Assembly: GCA_047625765.1 (NCBI GenBank)
Contig: JBLHRE010000043.1
Location: 1-11,971 of the forward strand
From: JBLHRE01 sp047625765
GTDB lineage: Bacteria; Bacteroidota; Bacteroidia; Flavobacteriales; JBLHRE01
Direction: 5' to 3'
DNA length: 11,971 nt
In this document: one piece after another, positions 1 through 6,667 of the stretch
Numbering within the stretch: the first letter of the stretch is position 1
Layout of the letters: each line of letters begins with the position of its first letter
Program-made: the position numbers and the translations under genes
The notes under the pieces: model-generated
What the model saw: the letters and a program-made list of their open reading frames with translations, nothing else
Databases searched by the model: none
Told to the model about the DNA's origin: nothing

Positions 1-50
1 CAATGTTAACAGCATTGTTTATTGGTAGTGCTGTAGAAGAAGCACACTAG
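1..50 (+). CDS. atpB: ATP synthase subunit a, C-terminal end (partial)
   Basis: Only the last 15 codons are in the window, in the frame starting at base 3, ending at TAG 48-50. The visible peptide is MLTALFIGSAVEEAH, a hydrophobic end followed by a short acidic and histidine tail, as in Bacteroidota subunit a. This subunit forms the proton half-channels of the membrane Fo sector beside the c-ring. The call rests mainly on the position 41 bases ahead of atpE, the normal gene order, plus the resemblance of this tail. The 5' part lies outside the window. Confidence 0.85.
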   Translation, partial: MLTALFIGSAVEEAH

Positions 51-91
51 CGTAGTGTTTGTATAATTTGTGTAACTAAATATATATTGAG

Positions 92-298
92 ATGACTGGA
101 ACAATTGCTGCAATTGGTGCTGGACTTGCCGTTATAGGTGCAGGTTTAGGTATTGGTAAAATTGGTGGATCTGCGATGGAAGCTATCGCTCGTCAGCCAG
201 AAGCTAGTGCAAAAATTCAAACAGCGATGATTATTGCTGCTGCCTTAGTTGAGGGTGTTGCCCTTTTTGGTGTAGTAGTAGCATTGTTGCAAGGTTAA
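92..298 (+). CDS. atpE: ATP synthase subunit c
   Basis: This 68-residue hairpin of two membrane helices forms the rotating proton-driven c-ring of the F1Fo ATP synthase. Helix 1 is the Gly/Ala-rich stretch at about residues 5-28 and the polar loop is ARQPE (33-37). Helix 2 runs from about 45 to 66 and carries the ion-binding carboxylate Glu54 in the context LVEGVALF. The positions that hold Gln and Ser in known sodium-binding c-rings are Ile21 and Gly55 here, so the ring is probably proton-coupled (inference from family knowledge). The length is slightly short but normal for Bacteroidota. It follows atpB by 41 bases and is followed by a strong hairpin before atpF, which could protect its transcript, since c is needed in many copies per complex. 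Confidence 0.97.
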   Translation: MTGTIAAIGAGLAVIGAGLGIGKIGGSAMEAIARQPEASAKIQTAMIIAAALVEGVALFGVVVALLQG

Positions 299-314
299 GA
301 TCCTTGGAATTTTT

Positions 315-349
315 ACAATCACCTGCAAGGATTGCTTGCAGGTGATTGT
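315..349 (+). promoter_or_regulatory. Perfect 15-bp hairpin between atpE and atpF
   Basis: Left arm 315-329 (acaatcacctgcaag) and right arm 335-349 are exact reverse complements around the 5-base loop gattg. The bases that follow are A-rich (tacacaaaaaa), and the other strand also lacks a T run, so this is not a standard intrinsic terminator in either direction. A stable hairpin just behind atpE is a plausible processing or 3'-end-protection element that raises c-subunit mRNA relative to the other subunits. That role is inferred. Confidence 0.7.
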
Positions 350-381
350 TACACAAAAAAGAAAGATTTAAATTATAAGAA

Positions 382-876
382 ATGGATTTAGTTACCCCCT
401 CGTTAGGCTTAATTTTTTGGACAGGTATTACCTTCCTTATCCTATTGGTAATTTTACGTAAAGCTGCTTGGAAGCCTATTTTAGGAGCTGTAAAAGCACG
501 TGAAGAATCTATCACAAACGCATTAGAGTCAGCAGAAAAAGCCAGAAATGAAATGGCCGATTTGCAAGCAGACAACGAACGTATCTTAAACGAAGCACGT
601 GCAGAACGCGATGCAATGTTGAAAGAAGCACGTGAGTTGAAAGCGCAAATGATTGTTGATGCGAAAGGTCTTGCAAGTGCAGAAGGTGATAAGATGATCG
701 CTAATGCTAAGGCAAGTATCGAAAATGAAAAAATGGCAGCTATTACTGAGTTGAAAAACAAAGTGGCTGAACTTTCTATCGAAATTGCTGAAAAAGTAAT
801 TCGCAAAGAATTTGACAATGCAGACAAGCAAAAAGAATTTGCTGGAAACTTGTTGAAAGAAGTAACATTGAACTAA
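382..876 (+). CDS. atpF: ATP synthase subunit b
   Basis: This is the peripheral-stalk subunit (164 residues) that ties the Fo subunit a to the F1 head. A single N-terminal membrane helix covers about residues 7-26 (GLIFWTGITFLILLVIL) and is followed by the conserved AWKPIL turn. The rest, about residues 35-150, is highly charged and rich in Ala, Glu and Lys, as expected for the long helical dimer. The C-terminal end (about 125-160) would contact the delta subunit. The ATG at 382 puts the membrane helix in its usual place, and no Shine-Dalgarno is visible ahead of it, only an A-rich leader. It lies 83 bases after atpE and 24 before atpH. Confidence 0.97.
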   Translation: MDLVTPSLGLIFWTGITFLILLVILRKAAWKPILGAVKAREESITNALESAEKARNEMADLQADNERILNEARAERDAMLKEARELKAQMIVDAKGLASAEGDKMIANAKASIENEKMAAITELKNKVAELSIEIAEKVIRKEFDNADKQKEFAGNLLKEVTLN

Positions 877-880
877 TAAT

Positions 881-893
881 ACTGCAGAGCAGT
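881..893 (+). repeat. Small hairpin ahead of atpH
   Basis: ACTGC (881-885) and GCAGT (889-893) pair around AGA, filling most of the 24-base gap between atpF and atpH. The stem ends only 7 bases before the atpH start, so it could affect ribosome access. A 5-bp stem can arise by chance. Confidence 0.35.
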
Positions 894-900
894 TTATAGT

Positions 901-1458
901 ATGAAAGGAACTAGAGCAGCATTTCGTTATGCCAAATCTCTTTTAGATCTTGCCTCAGAAAAGGAGCAGCTAGAAGACTGTAAGGCAGACATGGCATTGA
1001 TTGCTTCGACAATTGAAGAGAATCGCGAGTTTTCTATTTTGTTGAACTCTCCGATCATCAATACCGAGAAAAAACTTGCAATCATCAATGATGTATTTGC
1101 AGGTAAAATTGGTGAGATCACCTTTGCGTTTTTACGCATCATTACTTCTAAAAGAAGAGAAGGGATTCTAGCAGCAATCGCGAGTTCATTCTTAAGCTTG
1201 TACAACAAGCAAAAGAATATTTTTGTGGCTTCTATTGTTTCAGCTACTGCTTTAGACGAAGGAACTAGAAAAGAACTAGTAACTAAGATCGAAGAAGTAA
1301 CAGGAGGTTCTGTAAATATTACAGAAAAGATTGATCCAGAATTGATTGGCGGATTTGTATTAAACGTTGATAACAAACAATTCAACGGTTCTATTGCATA
1401 CCAAATCGGTCAATTAAGAAGAGCATTTTCAAAAAACGCATATCAACCGAAGTTTTAA
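901..1458 (+). CDS. atpH: ATP synthase subunit delta
   Basis: At 185 residues this matches the delta/OSCP family, which caps the F1 alpha3-beta3 head and joins it to the b-subunit stalk. The N-terminal helical domain opens with the family hallmark RAAFRYAKSLLDLA (residues 5-18). The C-terminal domain has the conserved block DPELIGGFVLNVDNKQFNGS (about residues 145-164), followed by the closing helix QLRRAF. Start ATG 901 places the hallmark directly at the N terminus. It sits between atpF and atpA, 28 bases before the latter, as usual. Confidence 0.97.
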   Translation: MKGTRAAFRYAKSLLDLASEKEQLEDCKADMALIASTIEENREFSILLNSPIINTEKKLAIINDVFAGKIGEITFAFLRIITSKRREGILAAIASSFLSLYNKQKNIFVASIVSATALDEGTRKELVTKIEEVTGGSVNITEKIDPELIGGFVLNVDNKQFNGSIAYQIGQLRRAFSKNAYQPKF

Positions 1459-1470
1459 TCCCTAAGGGAT
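1458..1470 (+). repeat. Small inverted repeat between atpH and atpA
   Basis: ATCCC (1458-1462) and GGGAT (1466-1470) pair around TAA, overlapping the last base of the atpH stop. A second overlapping palindrome, AGGATCCT-like, follows. The stem is short and may be chance; it is listed because every gap from atpE onward holds an inverted repeat. Confidence 0.3.
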
Positions 1471-1486
1471 CCTAATCCGGACAAAA

Positions 1487-3067
1487 ATGGCAGAAGTTAA
1501 ACCAGCTGAAGTATCAGCGATTTTAAGACAACAACTTTCAGGTTTCAAATCTGAAGCTGAATTGGAAGAAGTAGGTACCGTTCTACAAGTGGGTGACGGT
1601 ATTGCACGTATTTATGGATTGAACAATGTACAGTCCGGTGAATTGATTGAGTTTGAAGACGGCCTTCAGGGTATCGTTTTAAACTTGGAAGAGGACAACG
1701 TGGGCGCTGTACTTTTAGGTGCTTCAAAAAATATTAAAGAAGGTGATGTTGTAAAGCGTACTAAGCGTATTGCATCTATTAACGTAGGTGAAGGTATGTT
1801 AGGTCGTGTTGTTGACACACTTGGTAACCCAATCGATGGTAAAGGTCCTATTCAAGGCGAAACGTTCGAGATGCCTTTAGAGCGTAAAGCTCCAGGTGTT
1901 ATCTATCGTGAGCCAGTTGCTGAACCTTTGCAAACAGGGATCAAAGCAATTGATGCAATGATTCCGGTAGGTCGTGGTCAGCGTGAGTTGATTATTGGTG
2001 ACCGTCAAACAGGTAAGACATCTGTTGCATTGGATACCATCTTGAACCAAAAAGAATTTTACGATAAAGGAGAACCCGTTTTCTGTATCTATGTTGCTAT
2101 TGGGCAAAAAGGATCTACAGTTGCAGGTATTGTAAACACATTGGAAGAAAAAGGAGCATTAGCTTACACGGTTGTTGTAGCTGCCAACGCTTCTGAAGCT
2201 GCTCCAATGCAGTTTTACGCTCCATTTGCAGGTGCTGCAATTGGTGAATTTTTCCGCGATACAGGTCGTCCTGCATTGATCGTATATGATGATTTATCTA
2301 AACAAGCGGTAGCTTACCGTGAGGTTTCTCTTCTTTTGAGACGTCCTCCAGGTCGTGAAGCATATCCAGGAGATGTATTTTTCTTACACTCTCGTTTGTT
2401 AGAGCGTGCTGCAAAAATCAACCAGTCTGACACCATTGCGGCAGACATGAACGATTTGCCAGCATCTTTGAAAGGCATGGTAAAAGGTGGTGGTTCTTTA
2501 ACTGCATTACCAATTATCGAAACGCAAGCGGGTGATGTTTCTGCATACATTCCTACCAACGTAATTTCGATTACAGATGGTCAGATTTTCTTGGATGGTG
2601 ATTTGTTTAACTCTGGTGTTCGTCCAGCTATTAACGTAGGTATATCTGTATCTCGTGTAGGTGGTAACGCTCAGATCAAATCAATGAAAAAGGTATCTGG
2701 TACATTGAAGTTGGATCAGGCTCAGTACCGTGAACTTGAAGCATTTGCTAAGTTTGGTTCTGATTTGGATGCAGCAACAATGTCTGTAATTAACAAAGGA
2801 CAACGTAATGTTGAGATCTTAAAGCAAGGTTTGAACTCTCCGTTGGCTGTAGAAGAGCAGGTTGCTATTATTTACTTAGGTACTAAAGGTCTTTTGACTA
2901 AGGTTCCTGTAAAAAAGATACGCGAGTTCGAAACAGAATACCTTTCTTTCTTGAAAGCAAAGCATCAAGATACTTTGAACGCTTTGCGTGCAGGTAAATT
3001 AACAGACGAAGCAACTGATATTTTGGAAAAGGTTGCTGCTGAACTTTCAGCGAAATACAATAAATAG
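1487..3067 (+). CDS. atpA: ATP synthase subunit alpha
   Basis: This 526-residue protein is the regulatory nucleotide-binding subunit of the F1 head. The N-terminal beta-barrel (about residues 25-95) is followed by the P-loop GDRQTGKTS at 171-179. The family signature PAINVGISVSRVGG lies at 380-393, with the catalytic arginine finger Arg390 that reaches into the neighbouring beta site. The C-terminal helical domain has the typical run from about residue 400 to the end. Length and motifs are fully standard and no frameshift is seen. It is followed by a GC-rich hairpin and then atpG, rather than directly abutting it. Confidence 0.98.
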   Translation: MAEVKPAEVSAILRQQLSGFKSEAELEEVGTVLQVGDGIARIYGLNNVQSGELIEFEDGLQGIVLNLEEDNVGAVLLGASKNIKEGDVVKRTKRIASINVGEGMLGRVVDTLGNPIDGKGPIQGETFEMPLERKAPGVIYREPVAEPLQTGIKAIDAMIPVGRGQRELIIGDRQTGKTSVALDTILNQKEFYDKGEPVFCIYVAIGQKGSTVAGIVNTLEEKGALAYTVVVAANASEAAPMQFYAPFAGAAIGEFFRDTGRPALIVYDDLSKQAVAYREVSLLLRRPPGREAYPGDVFFLHSRLLERAAKINQSDTIAADMNDLPASLKGMVKGGGSLTALPIIETQAGDVSAYIPTNVISITDGQIFLDGDLFNSGVRPAINVGISVSRVGGNAQIKSMKKVSGTLKLDQAQYRELEAFAKFGSDLDAATMSVINKGQRNVEILKQGLNSPLAVEEQVAIIYLGTKGLLTKVPVKKIREFETEYLSFLKAKHQDTLNALRAGKLTDEATDILEKVAAELSAKYNK

Positions 3068-3075
3068 CATTTAAT

Positions 3076-3095
3076 GGGTCGGCTTTTGCCGACCC
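3076..3095 (+). terminator. Terminator-like hairpin between atpA and atpG
   Basis: GGGTCGGC (3076-3083) and GCCGACCC (3088-3095) form a perfect, GC-rich 8-bp stem around a TTTT loop, 8 bases after the atpA stop. The downstream tract is TATTATAATT, T-rich but interrupted, so complete termination is unlikely because atpG follows 27 bases later. Partial attenuation or RNA processing that lowers gamma relative to alpha (1:3 in the enzyme) is a reasonable inference. Confidence 0.55.
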
Positions 3096-3122
3096 TATTA
3101 TAATTCCGAATTCGTAACAAAA

Positions 3123-3992
3123 ATGGCGAACTTAAAGGAAATACGTAACCGAATTGTCTCTGTACAATCAACAATGCAGATTACATCTGCCATGAAAATG
3201 GTATCTGCTGCAAAGTTGAAACGTGCACAGGATAAGATTGTTCAGTTGCGCCCATACGCAAACAAACTAAGTGGCTTACTGGCAAGTCTTAGTTCTTCTA
3301 TGGAGGATAGCACTTCTGGTGCTTATGCCGAGGAACGTGAGATTAAAAAAGTATTGATGGTTGTTATCAATTCTAACCGTGGTTTGTGTGGTGCTTTTAA
3401 TGCGAATATCGTCAAGAAGACTAATGCTACTATAGCTTCGAAATTCGAAGGTAAAGAAGTGAAGGTGCTTGCGATTGGTAAAAAAGCAGCTGAGTATTTT
3501 GCGAAAAAGGACATGTTGTATGCAGAGCATAACAATGTGTACGATGCGTTGACGTATGCTAATGTTGCACCTATTGCAGAAAGCATTATGGCTGCATTTG
3601 TCGCAGGCGAATTCGATCATGTAGAGGTGGTATTTAACGCGTTTCTAAACGCTGCAGTACAAACAGCTACTGTAGAGCAGTTCTTGCCTGTAGTGCCTGC
3701 TGCTTTAGAAGATGGTGAAACAGCAAATGCTGGCGATTATATCTTCGAGCCGGCAAAAGAGCAAATCATATTGGATATGATTCCTAAGTCTTTAAAAACA
3801 CAATTGTACAAGTCTATCTTAGACTCGAATGCTTCTGAGCATGGTGCACGTATGACTGCTATGCACAAGGCAACGGACAATGCTGGTGACTTACGCGATA
3901 ACTTGAAATTGACTTACAACAAGGCAAGACAAGCAGCGATTACAAACGAAATATTGGAAATAGTTGGTGGTGCGGAAGCATTGAAAAGCTAA
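3123..3992 (+). CDS. atpG: ATP synthase subunit gamma
   Basis: At 289 residues this is the central rotor shaft that turns within the alpha3-beta3 head and is seated on the c-ring. The N-terminal helix has the classic pattern with IRNRIVSVQSTMQITSAMKM (about residues 7-26), and the C-terminal helix carries the family signature around YNKARQAAITNEILEIVGGA (about residues 265-284). Together the two termini form the coiled shaft, and the middle holds the Rossmann-like domain. Start ATG 3123 gives the standard MANLKEIRNRI opening. It is the last gene of this cluster: a terminator follows, and atpD and atpC are not present downstream. Confidence 0.98.
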   Translation: MANLKEIRNRIVSVQSTMQITSAMKMVSAAKLKRAQDKIVQLRPYANKLSGLLASLSSSMEDSTSGAYAEEREIKKVLMVVINSNRGLCGAFNANIVKKTNATIASKFEGKEVKVLAIGKKAAEYFAKKDMLYAEHNNVYDALTYANVAPIAESIMAAFVAGEFDHVEVVFNAFLNAAVQTATVEQFLPVVPAALEDGETANAGDYIFEPAKEQIILDMIPKSLKTQLYKSILDSNASEHGARMTAMHKATDNAGDLRDNLKLTYNKARQAAITNEILEIVGGAEALKS

Positions 3993-4017
3993 AACACATT
4001 CCAATCGAATATATCGA

Positions 4018-4050
4018 AACGCCTCTTGGGAAACCAAGGGGCGTTTTTTT
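4018..4050 (+). terminator. Intrinsic terminator of the atp cluster
   Basis: Arms 4018-4029 and 4034-4045 form a 12-bp stem with one G-U pair, closed by a GAAA tetraloop, and the run of seven T at 4044-4050 follows. It starts 25 bases after the atpG stop. On the opposite strand no T run follows, so it serves the plus strand only. Confidence 0.93.
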
Positions 4051-4115
4051 GTGGATTTTGATTTCCGATTTCGGAATGTTGAATTTAGATTTCAGAAGGA
4101 TGTAAGAACCGCTCT

Positions 4116-4228
4116 GCTCCCGCGCGATTATCGTGAGGAAGAACTTACTTGAAAGCGAAATAGGATCTTAAGTATACAGGAGCTTGAACTAAACTGTTTG
4201 TTACCAGGCGATACAAGCCCGTGGGAGC
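4116..4228. repeat. Long-range inverted repeat in intergenic DNA
   Basis: GCTCCCGCG (4116-4124) is matched by CGTGGGAGC (4220-4228), complementary with one wobble position, and GCTTG (4183-4187) is matched by CAAGC (4214-4218) inside. The segment between the atp terminator and the end of the minus-strand membrane gene has no credible ORF and looks like a structured or repeat element. Its left half contains one copy of the repeat also seen near 4847. Confidence 0.35.
4147..4166 (+). repeat. Intergenic repeat, copy A (core)
   Basis: The core ACTTGAAAGCGAAATAGGAT matches 4847-4867 (ACTTGAAAAGTGAAATTGGAT) at 18 of 21 aligned positions. Weaker similarity extends about 30 bases upstream in both copies (GATTAT-CG-TGAGGAA against GATTGTATCGCGTGGAA). 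This suggests a degraded dispersed intergenic repeat. Confidence 0.45.
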
Positions 4229-4252
4229 GAGGACCTATACGGATGTTTGGCT

Positions 4253-4681
4253 TTAATTCTTTTTCCAGTATTGCATCAATAATAAAGAAGTGACCGCACA
4301 AGATGCAATACCTTCTATGAGTAAGGCAAAGCAGTATGGAAAAACACTTACAACATCACCAGCAATAAAGGAAGGAGCAAAATCCGCTACATCTATTGCA
4401 TTTCCTAAAAGGGCAAAATAGGCCATTAAACCAATAATACTGAGAAGAACTCCTATAACACCTGTAAGCATACCCGAAGCAAGAGCTTCTAGGTAATTAT
4501 CTGAACTTTGTTTCACCTTACTACTAATGCTTCGGTTGATACCATATCCAACAAAGAAAAAGTTGAGCATTCGCAGATAGGTATTATCTGCTTGGTCTAT
4601 GGCAACGAACAGTAAGAAAAAGCCCCCAATCAATCCAAAAATAAGGATTCCATTTTTTAGCTCGATTTTATTTTTTTCCAT
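4253..4681 (-). CDS. Small four-helix membrane protein, function unknown
   Basis: I do not recognise a named family with certainty. The 142-residue product has four hydrophobic segments at about residues 11-28, 36-49, 71-92 and 112-136. A lysine-rich loop after the second segment (SKVKQ at about 54-58) suggests a cytoplasmic side. The layout, with LRMLNFFFVGYGI followed by YLEALASGMLTGVIGVLLS, resembles small inner-membrane proteins common in Bacteroidota genomes, which mostly carry DUF labels. Start ATG 4681 is preceded on its strand by no clear promoter. It converges with the atp cluster and is flanked on both sides by repeat-bearing non-coding DNA. The clean run of membrane helices makes it a real gene in my view. 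Confidence 0.7.
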   Translation of the reverse strand: MEKNKIELKNGILIFGLIGGFFLLFVAIDQADNTYLRMLNFFFVGYGINRSISSKVKQSSDNYLEALASGMLTGVIGVLLSIIGLMAYFALLGNAIDVADFAPSFIAGDVVSVFPYCFALLIEGIASCAVTSLLLMQYWKKN

Positions 4682-5060
4682 GTTTCAAAGAATTTTCTCC
4701 CAACAATATACGGACAAATGTTGACTAGACCGATAATATAAAAAAATACCTGAATGCTTTTTTATTTTAGACCTGTCACTAGACGGACAGGCTTTGGAAA
4801 TTAGTGTTCCCTGGCCTTCGTGGGATTGTATCGCGTGGAATAATTGACTTGAAAAGTGAAATTGGATTAGCCGTTGCAGCATTTATTGGTTCTTAATCAT
4901 AAATTAAATTGGACTTATATATCTTATAATCAATACAATACAGCATGGTCGACAGGTCCTTTTACCTTGGAAATTCATCAAGTAGCCTCGCCAAATAATA
5001 TTGTCTAGTTTTAAGGATTCATCCTCCTCTGGAGAATTCAATCGAAAAATCGTAAAACCC
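4682..5060. other. 379-bp non-coding stretch between divergent genes
   Basis: This gap lies between the start of the minus-strand membrane gene and the symporter start. It should hold promoters for both, but I see no good TTTG-N19-TAnnTTTG match for either; the closest boxes carry mismatches and lack a paired upstream element. It contains a short hairpin, CCTGTC (4772-4777) with GACAGG (4786-4791), and repeat copy B. The only open frame, 65 codons on the minus strand, has no protein-like character. Confidence 0.6.
4847..4867 (+). repeat. Intergenic repeat, copy B (core)
   Basis: This is the second copy of the element at 4147-4166, in the same orientation and about 700 bases away, on the other side of the small membrane gene. 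Conservation is clear only over the 21-base core, and it fades upstream. Confidence 0.45.
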
Positions 5061-6548
5061 ATGGCTACCAAAATCATTGTCTTACTTATTTATGTTGCCA
5101 TTTTATTTTTAATCGGGATACTGGCTTCTCGTAAGGTTAAAAGTATGAGCGATTATTATTTGGGAGGCAAGAAAATGGGCTTTTGGGCTGTGGCATTTTC
5201 TGCTAGAGCAACGGGAGAATCGGGTTGGCTTTTGATTGGCTTAACCGGTATGGGGGCCATGGCGGGTTATTCTGGATATTGGGTTGTTGCGGGTGAGTTG
5301 CTTGGAGTTTTTCTGTCCTGGCAATTTATGGCAAAACGCTTTAAAAGACGGTCTGACGAGTACAAGTCTATAACTATCCCAGATTATTTACAAAGCCACT
5401 TTAAATCGGCTTCAAATACGCTTAGAATCATATCCGCATCGGTCTTGGTGGTCTTTGTTGTTATTTATGTGGCATCGCAGATGGATGTTACTGGAATTGC
5501 TTTTCAATCGCTATTGAATATCGATTATAAGATTGGAGCCTTGATCGGTTTTGGAATTGTGCTGGTCTATATTTTTCTGGGGGGATTTGTTGCTGCTGTA
5601 TGGTCGGATCTGTTCCAAGGCATATTGATGTTTTTCGGATTGGTACTATTACCCATCGTTGTGTGGTTTTCTATGGATCATGGGGCAGGAATTACAGAAG
5701 GCTTAAATGCAATTGATCCCAAACTGACCCAGATAATGGGGAAGAGCGATGATGTTTGGATGAACATAGCTACCATTCTTGGTTTCTCTATGATTGGGTT
5801 GGGCTTCTTGGGCTCTCCTCAAGTGTATGTGCGTTTTATGTCTATCAAAGGCGAAGGAGAAATTGACAAAGGGAAGCCTGTGGCTTTACTGTTTACTTTG
5901 TTGACAGATGCTGCTGCAGTTACCATTGGTATTTTGGCGCGGATTTATTTCACCACAGAAGGGCAGGACCCGGAAGCAATATTGGGTACAGGAGGAGAAA
6001 ATGTATTGAGCATGATTACCCACGAATTTTTACCAACCGTCTTGGTGGCCATATTTATTGCCATTGTACTTTCTGCTATCATGTCAACGATTGATTCGCT
6101 GCTTATTTTAGCATCGAGTGCCATTACGCGCGATTTCTACCAGAACATTTTCAGACCAGATTTAAAGGATGAAGACCTAACAAAATTCTCAAGATTGGTT
6201 ACTGTTGCCATGGCATTGGCCGCACTGGGTATTGCCATTCTGCTGTACAATCTCTACCCCGATAGACAAGTTTTTTGGATTATGATTTTTGGTTGGTCTG
6301 GTATTGCGGCTACGTTTTGCCCGGTAATTATTCTTTCGCTTTTCTGGAAAGGCTACTCCGAAAAAGGAGCCATTGCCTCTATGATTACAGGTTTCTTTTC
6401 TGTAATATTTTTCAAGTTTGTAGTAGCGAATATGGAAGGAATAGGGCCTTATTTTAAAGAGCTAGATGTGCTTGCACCTTCCTTCGCTTTGGCAATGCTG
6501 GTAGGGTATATTGTTTCTAAATTTTTTCCGCCAAAGTTGATTGAATAG
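5061..6548 (+). CDS. Sodium:solute symporter, PutP-like (SSS family)
   Basis: This 495-residue inner-membrane transporter uses a sodium gradient to import a small solute; proline or a similar amino acid is the closest family model. Hydrophobic helices span the whole length, starting at residues 5-22. PutP landmarks are present: the DYYLGG turn (31-36), SGWLL (54-58), TIPDYL, GGFVAAVWSDLFQ, and the MST at 341-343 whose Ser and Thr correspond to the Na2-site pair of E. coli PutP. The essential sodium-site Asp55 of PutP aligns with Gly52, with Glu53 next to it (context ATGESGW). Start ATG 5061 is chosen because a further 20 codons back to TTG 5001 give only a polar, non-conserved leader. Substrate is unproven. 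No terminator separates it from the following peptidase gene, 119 bases on. Confidence 0.88.
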   Translation: MATKIIVLLIYVAILFLIGILASRKVKSMSDYYLGGKKMGFWAVAFSARATGESGWLLIGLTGMGAMAGYSGYWVVAGELLGVFLSWQFMAKRFKRRSDEYKSITIPDYLQSHFKSASNTLRIISASVLVVFVVIYVASQMDVTGIAFQSLLNIDYKIGALIGFGIVLVYIFLGGFVAAVWSDLFQGILMFFGLVLLPIVVWFSMDHGAGITEGLNAIDPKLTQIMGKSDDVWMNIATILGFSMIGLGFLGSPQVYVRFMSIKGEGEIDKGKPVALLFTLLTDAAAVTIGILARIYFTTEGQDPEAILGTGGENVLSMITHEFLPTVLVAIFIAIVLSAIMSTIDSLLILASSAITRDFYQNIFRPDLKDEDLTKFSRLVTVAMALAALGIAILLYNLYPDRQVFWIMIFGWSGIAATFCPVIILSLFWKGYSEKGAIASMITGFFSVIFFKFVVANMEGIGPYFKELDVLAPSFALAMLVGYIVSKFFPPKLIE

Positions 6549-6623
6549 ACTCAATAGAATTTAAGAATTCTGATTGCTGCTGTTCGAAGTAAGATTTACC
6601 CTACCTTTCAAAAAAGCGGTTAA

Positions 6624-6643
6624 CAGCATTGTAGAATATGCTG
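6624..6643 (+). repeat. Short hairpin ahead of the peptidase gene
   Basis: CAGCAT (6624-6629) pairs with ATGCTG (6638-6643) around an 8-base loop. It includes the alternative ATG at 6638 in its right arm and lies 24 bases before the preferred start at 6668. Its role, if any, is unknown. Confidence 0.3.
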
Positions 6644-6667
6644 CGCAGGAAACGTATTCAAAATAGC

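Noticed and set aside
61..71. TATAATTTG ahead of atpE as an internal promoter.
   Set aside because: It misses the TAnnTTTG spacing by one base and has no TTTG at 19-21 bases upstream.
92..298. Possible sodium-type c-ring.
   Set aside because: The Gln and Ser positions of sodium-binding c subunits are Ile21 and Gly55 here, so a proton ring is more likely.
231..827. 198-codon open frame antisense to atpF.
   Set aside because: It is a shadow of atpE/atpF; the serine- and phenylalanine-rich product has no domain character and runs across two well-supported genes.
4772..4791. CCTGTC/GACAGG hairpin as a terminator.
   Set aside because: The stem is only 6 bp and no T run follows on either strand.
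4685..4882. 65-codon minus-strand open frame in the 379-bp gap.
   Set aside because: It covers a hairpin and a repeat copy, has no recognisable protein features, and reads like chance ORF in non-coding DNA.
5001..5060. Upstream TTG start for the symporter.
   Set aside because: It adds a polar leader not seen in PutP relatives; ATG 5061 gives the normal N terminus ahead of the first membrane helix.
5..6632. 14-base identity GTTAACAGCATTGT at 5-18 and 6619-6632.
   Set aside because: One copy is inside atpB coding sequence and the flanks do not match, so it is probably chance.
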